Source: Theocolax elegans
Lineage: Eukaryota > Arthropoda > Insecta > Hymenoptera > Cerocephalidae
NCBI GenBank assembly: GCA_026168455.1
Contig: CM047426.1
Coordinates: 63,998,488-64,062,487, forward strand
Direction of reading: 5' to 3'
Length of the DNA: 64,000 nucleotides
The notes under the pieces were generated by a model that saw only the letters and a list, made by a program, of their open reading frames with translations, was not told the origin of the DNA and searched no databases. Position numbers and translations under genes: made by a program. Below are positions 57,111 through 64,000 of this stretch, one piece after another; position 1 is the stretch's first letter, and each line of letters opens with the position of its first letter.

Positions 57111-57340
57111 GGGGATGTCGGAGCTATAGCCTCTAGCTATAGCCATTTGCTGCCAAGAGTAATATTATAATTACCTTAAGTTTAGTCATAGCTAGGGGGG
57201 AAAGTATCTTTCAACAGCTCTAGGCAATTTATAATTTATGTTTAAGTATGTTTATCGTAGAAATCGACACCTGACTACAGCGCCATTCGAAGCCGCGAGA
57301 TCGAGCGGCTTTTGATGGAGGCTATGGGTCCGACATCCCC
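57111..57340. mobile_element. TTAA MITE in the helicase gene, copy 2
   Basis: Same MITE at the same helicase position, lacking about 9 bases of copy 1 near 57222. TTAA at 57107-57110 and 57341-57344. Being in both halves of the tandem duplication, it inserted before the duplication, or one copy is an assembly repeat. Confidence 0.8.
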
Positions 57341-57344
57341 TTAA

Positions 57345-58221
57345 ACGTTTACCTTCACCTACATTTAATAACCATTGTCAAAAATAATTGTCATTATCTG
57401 TCACTCGAAAATTTTCATTTAGTGTCATACGTATAAAATTCGGCCATAAGTAACTGTTTTTAACTGAATTTTCAATAACTTCAGTACGACTACCATGTCG
57501 TATAACTGGTAATGTTTGCCCTAAAATCGCCCTGAAAACAACCAACATTTTACCACCAAATATTTTTTTCTTATTACATATATCTTGAAATAGGCGATTG
57601 ACTGCTTCAAAAGCATATTTCGATGTCATAGATATTTCATCCCATATTATAATTGAACTTCTTTAAATTTTTACCATCTATTGAATTAGATTTAATATTA
57701 CATATAGTACCATCTGTGATATTAAGTGGTAGTTTAAATGTTGTGTGTACTGTTTTCCCGTTATGTAATAAATTTGCTGCAATCCCTGTCCAAGCAACAC
57801 ATAAAAATGAAATGTTTGAGAATTTAAGATAGTCTATCAGAACATTAAGTAAACAGCTTTTCCCACTTCCTCCTGGTCCATCAATAAAAAAGCTTTTTTT
57901 GTCTTCAATTTTTAAATGTTGCACGATAGTATCGAAAATGTCTTTATTATGATTTTTTAAAGAATTTACTTTGACGTTTATTTCAGTAGATGTGCAACTT
58001 TTGTTATGTGTTGTTGATTTATCAGCATAATCTTCTATAAATGTAGATATAACGGGTAAATTAAAATTATTTAAAGAATATCCATTCAATTGAAGGTTCT
58101 TATCAATAATGTTTAATGCTAGGTTTTCATCAGCATTTTGTTCATATTTTGGGTGGTAAAAAAAGTGTTTCTATTTTTCGTACAAATCTCTTGCATTAAT
58201 AGGATTGTGAAAAATACAAAT
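57345..58221 (-). pseudogene. Helitron helicase core, copy a2, with upstream linker
   Basis: Same Pif1 motifs as a1, with frameshifts around 57640 (Walker B region, a missing T) and 57520-57535 (extra bases in GCCCTAAAATCGCCCTG). The part to 58089 continues upstream into SLNNFNLPVISTFIEDYADK, the genuine junction that copy a1 lacks. Confidence 0.85.
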
Positions 58222-59155
58222 ATATGCAAATAATTCACAAAGAGCAGTAGGAAAGTGTAATTGTGTTGCTTCTTCAAAACATCTGTCCCATTCTTTATCT
58301 TCATAACCAAATGTCTAGCTATAGAAGCTTCATAAAATGTAGAATAAATTCTATCTCAACAGTACGTAAATCCTGAAATGATGATACTCCTTGACATGTA
58401 AAAGTAATAATCTTATAAAATATCGTTTTCGATCCTTTGGATTCACTAAATACATTCTGCTTAATACAGGTTTTTGTTTTTTTTTCTTTTATTCCATGTT
58501 TTTGAATTATTATCAAATACATAATTTAATGGTATTTCGGAATATAAATAATTTCGTGCATCAGAATCGATTTTAATTTATAAGGGTATTCTAATAGTAT
58601 ATATTCATTGCTTTCAATATCTTCATCATGAGTTAAATTAGAACTGTCTTTTGATCTGATACCTGTGTCACGTATTTCTATGTTCGCACAGTCATGTCCT
58701 TTATAACACTATTTAAATAAGTATTTTATACCATTGGACTGTTGAAGCATACTTCGACATTAATGTGACAATTAATTTTAACATAAATAAGGATTAGACG
58801 AAACACAACCGATTATCAGCTATTCTATTGTGGTATTTACCTTTATAATTGATTTTTTTGATATCATTTCTTCTTATATATAATGGATATCCTGATGAAT
58901 TAAAGTTGTTTTGTTATTAAATTTTTTTGAAAAATTTTCGTACATTTTTTTGTGTCTTTACTCATGCAAGGTGAACTCATGTTTTGCTCTCCACAGGATC
59001 CATGAATCATAAACTGGTTTACAATATTATACAACCGTCGATAGATATCTTCGTTGGATTTCTGCGTTTATGAGTTCATCTACTTTTTCGGGAGTATTAA
59101 TTTTATAATTTTTATCTAAAAATTATAGCATATGCATGTGAGGAAGTCCACGTTT
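58222..59155 (-). pseudogene. Helitron Rep domain, C-terminal part, copy b1
   Basis: Region between the Rep nuclease and the helicase, with CYKGHDCAN near 58700 that follows the tyrosine motif in Helitron Rep, then YSEIPLNYV near 58530. Compared with b2 it lacks about 120 bases and has many one-base indels. Confidence 0.7.
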
Positions 59156-60232
59156 TTGCAAATAATTCACAAAGAGCAGTAGGAAAGTGTAATTGTGTTG
59201 CTTCTTCCAAACATCTGTCCCATTCTTTATCTTCATTAACCAAATGTCTAGCTATAGAAGCTTCATAAAATGTAGAATAAATTATATCATCAACAGTACG
59301 TAAATCCTGAAATGATGATACTCCTTTGACATGTAAAAGTAATAATCTTATAAAATATCGTTTTCGATCCTTTGGATTCACTAAATACATTCTGCTTAAT
59401 ACAGGTTTTTTTGTTTTTTTTTCTTTTATTCCATGTTTTTGAATTATTATCAAATACATAATTTAATGGTATTTCGGAATATAAATAATTTCGTGCATCA
59501 GAATCGATTTGATTTAATTTTAAGTATGCTGTTAATGTCGTTTCTACATTTTTTTTTAAATTTCTGTTTCTTTTCCTTCTTTAAAATACACTTCTTGTTC
59601 ATCTTCATTGTGAATAGCTAATCTTATTATGGTATGTGAAAGTTCGTGTAGAGGGTATTCTAATAGTATTATATTCATTGCTTTCAATATCTTCATCATG
59701 AGTTAAATTAGAACTGTCTTTTGATCTGATACCTGTGTCACGTATTTCTATGTTCGCACAGTCATGTCCTTTATAACACTATTTAAATAAGTATTTTATA
59801 CATTGGACTGTTGAGCATACTTCGACATTAATGTGACAATTAAATTTTAACAATAAATAAGGATTATACGAAACAACAAACCGATTATCAGCTATTCTAT
59901 TGTGGTATTTACCTTTATAATTGAATTTTTGATATCATTTCTTCTTATATATAATGGATATCCTGATGAATTAAAAGTTGTTTTGTTATTAAATTTTTTT
60001 GAAAATTTTTCGTACATTTTTTTGTGTCTTTACTCATGCAAGGTGAACTCATGTTTTGCTCTCCACAGGATCCATGAATCATAAACTGTTTTACAATATT
60101 ATACAACCGTCGATAGATATCTTCGTTTGGAATTTCTGCGTTTATGAGTTCATCTACTTTTTCGGGAGTATTAATTTTATAATTTTTATCTAAAAATTAT
60201 AGCATATGCATGTGAGGAAGTCCACGTTTTTG
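59156..60232 (-). pseudogene. Helitron Rep domain with HUH motif, copy b2
   Basis: HUH endonuclease motif RGLPHMHML at about 60197-60223, needed for rolling-circle cleavage, followed by a stop, then INAEIPNEDIYRRLYNIVKQ, FMIHGSCGEQNMSSPCM and the IKYLFK-stop-CYKGHDC tyrosine region near 59770. Several frame breaks. Tandem copy of b1. Confidence 0.8.
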
Positions 60233-60327
60233 AAATTCGATAACATAAGTGTAGGCGATACAATTTCCTAAAACACCTTGCTTAATTACCAATTCTTTAA
60301 ATTCTTTTATTTTTTGATGAAATACCT

Positions 60328-61681
60328 TAAATACTAAATCTGGTCTATCAATTACAGTTTCATATTTTTTAAATGTTCAGTTATTTCTTTTCAGTTTGGA
60401 TTACATGTCATTGTTATAAATAAGTCAGGTTTTCCGTAACGATTTACTATACTCATTGAGTCAATGTAATTTTGTTTTAGGAATCTTGAACTTCTAACAA
60501 AATTTGATGGCAAAATAAACATTTTTCCAATTTTTATATTTTCAGATTCTTTTTTCTTGTGTAAATAATCCATTACGCCTTTATAATAATCGCTTCTTAA
60601 AATATCTTGGTTTTTCTTTACAAAATATAATCTTGATTGTTCAACTTTTACAAATGCATCAATTGTAAACTGTTGAGAAACTTTTCCCATATTAAGGTAT
60701 GGATTAAATCCATTTCTCATAGAAAGTCTGTAATTATAAAATTGCAAACATGAAATATTGTTTTTCTTATATTTGCATTTCATATTAGGCATCGATCCAT
60801 ATCCTCCATTTGGATAAATAAGTGGGTATGTCATTGGATCAGTGTGTTTACTTATTAAAGGAATACTAATTGGATTGTCATATTTTGAATATATAACTAT
60901 ATCCCGCTCTGAAGTAGGCAGTCCATTTTTTCCTACAAATACCATTGCAACTTCATTACAAGTAGCTTCATTATATATATATTTTTATCTAATTTTTCTT
61001 CTAATATTCTAATTTTTCTTTTTCTACCTCATACATCATTTTATAAGCTTTAGCATAAGGATTAACATTTCTAATTAAGCTATCTAATTTACTTGACAAT
61101 TCTAATTTTGTATCTAAATTATTTTTAAAACTTTTTCTTTCAGCTGCAGACAATTCATCTAGAACATACAATTGCCCATATTTTCGAGCTTCATTTTCAT
61201 TTGGATGTAAAGCAAAAACATTGTGATATATTTGACCACATATTCTAAGAATTTGTGGTCCACTACCAGATAACTTATCAAAATTAGCTCCAAAGCTTGC
61301 AAAAGCTAACGCATTATTATATAGCCGAATATTTTTGCGAAAATTAATACTATCTTCCGATATTCCTGTAGCTAATTGCTTTAATTCTTCCGGATAGGGA
61401 GAACAATTAGAAAATTCTTCCTTTGTGACAACAATTAGAAAATTCTTTACCTAGTGTATATTCAAAAACAAAATGTTTAGTATTACAATGTTTACAAGTT
61501 TCAGACATATAACCTAAATTGTTTTCAATAATAATTTTTTCATCAAATCTACATTGCTATTCGACCTATTATTTTGGATTTACTTACTTATTTTACATTT
61601 TGTTCATTTTTAATTAAAATACGTTTATTTAATTCTTTATAATTTATACCTTTTTTGGTATTAATTGGTTTATCATATACG
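60328..61681 (-). pseudogene. Helitron_like_N domain, copy c1
   Basis: 60945-60391 is open and carries DPMTYPLIYPNGGYGSMP, FYNYRLSMRNGFNPYLNMGK and GKPDLFITMTCNPN, the N-terminal Helitron domain preceding HUH. Upstream (about 61400-60950) follow GPQILRICGQIYHNVFALHP and YGQLYVLDE in broken frame. Confidence 0.85.
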
Positions 61682-63037
61682 TTAAATACTAAATCTGGTC
61701 TATCAATTACAGTTTCATATTTTTTTAAATGTTCAGTTATTTCTTTTCAGTTTGGATTACATGTCATTGTTATAAATAAGTCAGGTTTTCCGTAACGATT
61801 TACTATACTCATTGAGTCAATGTAATTTTGTTTTAGGAATCTTGAACTTCCAACAAAATTTGATGGCAAAATAAACATTTTTCCAATTTTTATATTTTCA
61901 GATTCTTTTTTCTTGTGTAAATAATCCATTACGCCTTTATAATAATCGCTTCTTAAAATATCTTGGTTTTTCTTTACAAAATATAATCTTGATTGTTCAA
62001 CTTTTACAAATGCATCAATTGTAAACTGTTGAGAAACTTTTCCCATATTAAGGTATGGATTAAATCCATTTCTCATAGAAAGTCTGTAATTATAAAATTG
62101 CAAACATGAAATATTGTTTTTCTTATATTTGCATTTCATATTAGGCATCCATCCATATCCTCCATTTGGATAAATAAGTGGGTATGTCATTGGATCAGTG
62201 TGTTTACTTATTAAAGGAATACTAATTGGATTGTCATATTTTGAATATATAACTATATCCCGCTCTGAAGTAGGCAGTCCATTTTTTCCTACAAATACCA
62301 TTGCAACTTCATTACAAGTAGCTTCATTATATATATTTTTATCTAATTTTTCTTCTAATATTCTAATTTTTCTTTTTCTACCTCATACATCATTTTATAA
62401 GCTTTAGCATAAGGATTAACATTTCTAATTAAGCTATCTAATTTACTTGACAATTCTAATTTTGTATCTAAATTATTTTTAAAACTTTTTCTTTCAGCTG
62501 CAGCAATTCATCTAGAACATACAATTGCCCATATTTTCGAGCTTCATTTTCATTTGGATGTAAAGCAAAAACATTGTGATATATTTGACCACATATTCTA
62601 AGAATTTGTGGTCCACTACCAGATAACTTATCAAAATTAGCTCCAAAGCTTGCAAAAGCTAACGCATTATTATATAGCCGAATATTTTTGCGAAAATTAA
62701 TACTATCTTCCGATATTCCTGTAGCTAATTGCTTTAATTCTTCCGGATAGGGAGGCATTAGAAGTTCTTCCTTTGTGACAACAATTAGAAAATTCTTTAC
62801 CTAGTGTATATTCAAAAACAAAATGTTTAGTATTACAATGTTTACAAGTTTCAGACATATAACCTAAATTGTTTTCAATAATATTTTTTCATCAAAATCT
62901 ACATTTGCTATTCGACCTATTATTTTGGATTTACTTACTTATTTTACATTTTGTTCATTTTTAATTAAAATACGTTTATTTAATTCTTTATAATTTATAC
63001 CTTTTTTGTATTAATTGGTTTATCATATACGTTAAAA
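61682..63037 (-). pseudogene. Helitron_like_N domain, copy c2, with zinc-binding N-terminal part
   Basis: 62301-61747 repeats the c1 domain with two residue changes visible (S/W after GYG, R/G in NFV.SS). 62758-62468 holds PPYPEELKQLATGISEDSIN and NIRLYNNALAFASFGANF. Upstream at about 62880-62770 a Cys-rich C-N-T-K-H / S-N-C-C pattern fits the zinc region of Helitron proteins. Confidence 0.85.
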
Positions 63038-63361
63038 AATTTTCCTTCATCAATTTTTAATTTTTAAGCAATATGATTGGTATTTCCATGTCTTTGTCAT
63101 TTTTCATACATATGCGTCTTTTTAAATTTTTTTGTAAATGGTTTTATACTAATTTATCGATATCATTTTTTCTACTTTCGTTTAATATTTTTCCATTTAA
63201 TTTTTTCTTTTCATTTTTTTTACATTGATCAGTATTTTCATTATAATAAATATGTTGTTTTTGTAATGCTTCTTTTTCTCGTTCATTTTTTATTTCGTCA
63301 CTATTTATTTTTTGTCTTTTCATCATGGTTTGCTGTTTTCTCTTTATTTTTTTGTGGAGAG
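63038..63361 (-). pseudogene. Helitron N-terminal basic region, truncated
   Basis: Lys/Glu-rich frame (KIKRKQQTMMKRQKINSDEI) resembling the charged N-terminus of Helitron Rep-Hel proteins. It is cut at about 63361 by TRIM sequence, so the Helitron 5' end is missing. Confidence 0.55.
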
Positions 63362-64000
63362 AGAAACACAGTGTGTATACGTATACGCAGTACACCTCCA
63401 AAGTTGGCACTAGACGTAGGGGAGCTTGAGTTTCTGGGATCTCAAGCGTGGTGGTGCAAACGCACGGCTATCCCTAACGAGGCTCCCGGTGCTCAGAAAA
63501 TGGTCTTCTTGACACCGGTCGAGCAGGGGCAACCTTCGCCTCTCTAGCCCAGGTGATCGAAGTGATCAAACGGCTCCCCGAGGGCGTAGGTCGCGTTTGG
63601 GTGGGGGATATAACGGGTACGGATTTCGAGTGTCGGCGCAGGTTAGGTCCCTGAATTATCGGCGACGTTCGTCGATAGGACCAAGTCGACTAGCCGGGAT
63701 AATTGCGAATGGTAGCGCAGTGGTGAGGCTTCTGCCTCGCGCTCCCGGGATCGTGGGTTCGCGCCCCGATACCTTCGTTGATTTTTTTATTCCTTATATT
63801 CAATCCGTACCCCGTTACAAATGGCGCCCAACTCAAAAACCCACTTGCCAGAAGAGACGAAGTAGTTTATCTTCGCCTGGCTCATCTTGGACCGAAGTCG
63901 GTCATAAACTCCCATCCCCACCACCACAGTCCCGGTGGATTTCCCCGCGAGAACGTCAAAAAGTGCGGAGGGATGACTGTAGGAGAAAAGCCTGTGTTTC
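63362..64000 (+). mobile_element. TRIM copy 2 (internal part, LTR, PBS, internal part)
   Basis: 63362-63608 matches the 3' internal half of the TRIM at 21240-21021 (reverse), ending in PPT GGGTGGGGGA. The LTR follows at 63609-63819, then AA and PBS TGGCGCCCAACTC (63822-63834) and 5' internal sequence to the window end. One LTR is thus shared between two internal regions. The left internal region is truncated at 63362 against the Helitron. Confidence 0.85.
63609..63819 (+). repeat. TRIM LTR with tRNA-like unit, plus-strand copy
   Basis: 211 bp, TATAACGGGTACGGATT to AATCCGTACCCCGTTACA. Contains GAATGGTAGCGCAGTGG (63707-63723) and GTGGGTTCGCGCCCC (63753-63767), the A- and B-box of a tRNA-like unit, and a run of seven T at about 63782-63788 that could end pol III transcription. 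Confidence 0.85.

Noticed and set aside
63077..63547. 156-codon plus-strand frame
   Set aside because: Half is the antisense of the Lys-rich Helitron N-terminus (giving Phe-rich translation), half is TRIM sequence; a chimeric chance frame.

Overview
The window reads as a repeat-dominated, probably heterochromatic stretch of an AT-rich insect genome. A hymenopteran, quite possibly an ant, is the best guess. That is an inference from the element repertoire: errantivirus-like Gypsy, BEL/Pao, Penelope, Jockey and R1 LINEs, Helitron, Polinton, and a TRIM whose LTR carries a tRNA-like pol III promoter, an element type I recall being reported from ants. I recognise no host protein-coding gene. Almost every supportable coding stretch is a broken transposable-element gene.

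Layout. 1.58-15.07 kb: a 13.5 kb LTR-bounded, errantivirus-like Ty3/Gypsy element on the + strand, with gag, protease, RT/RNase H, an unusual insert carrying an OTU-like and a macro-like domain, integrase remnants and a baculovirus-F-type env. It sits in a degenerate tandem repeat with a GTTT target-site duplication. A possible 1.8 kb solo LTR and a tRNA-like unit lie in its leader. 15-27 kb: no genes, but a run of long palindromic (foldback/MITE) elements, an orphan hammerhead ribozyme, a degenerate ~208 bp satellite, and a complete 0.8 kb TRIM inside one palindrome. 27.1-29.7 kb: a BEL/Pao deletion derivative (LTR, PBS, gag, last ~45 residues of pol, PPT, LTR) followed by a tRNA-Gly-derived SINE. 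31-40.3 kb: fragments of a LINE interleaved with Penelope-like elements that carry GIY-YIG domains and hammerhead ribozymes; about 2.55 kb of this is tandemly duplicated. 41.2-46.3 kb: R1-like and Jockey-like LINE remains (- strand), two further LINE 3' parts (+ strand) and a complete tRNA-derived SINE with a 12 bp TSD. 46.5-48.6 kb: a decayed protein-primed family B DNA polymerase of Polinton/Maverick type (- strand). 49-55.4 kb: noncoding, with palindromic elements, a 1.46 kb TIR element and a 5S-rRNA-like SINE. 55.4-63.4 kb: a Helitron Rep/helicase gene (- strand) in which three adjacent segments are each tandemly duplicated, with indel-type differences that raise the possibility of an assembly artefact. 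63.36 kb to the end: a second TRIM copy (internal-LTR-internal) that cuts off the Helitron N-terminus.

Nothing here forms a working pathway. The parts of most interest are the OTU/macro-bearing Gypsy polyprotein, the TRIM with a tRNA-like LTR, the Penelope hammerheads, and the repeated tandem or shared-LTR structures, which need separating from assembly error.
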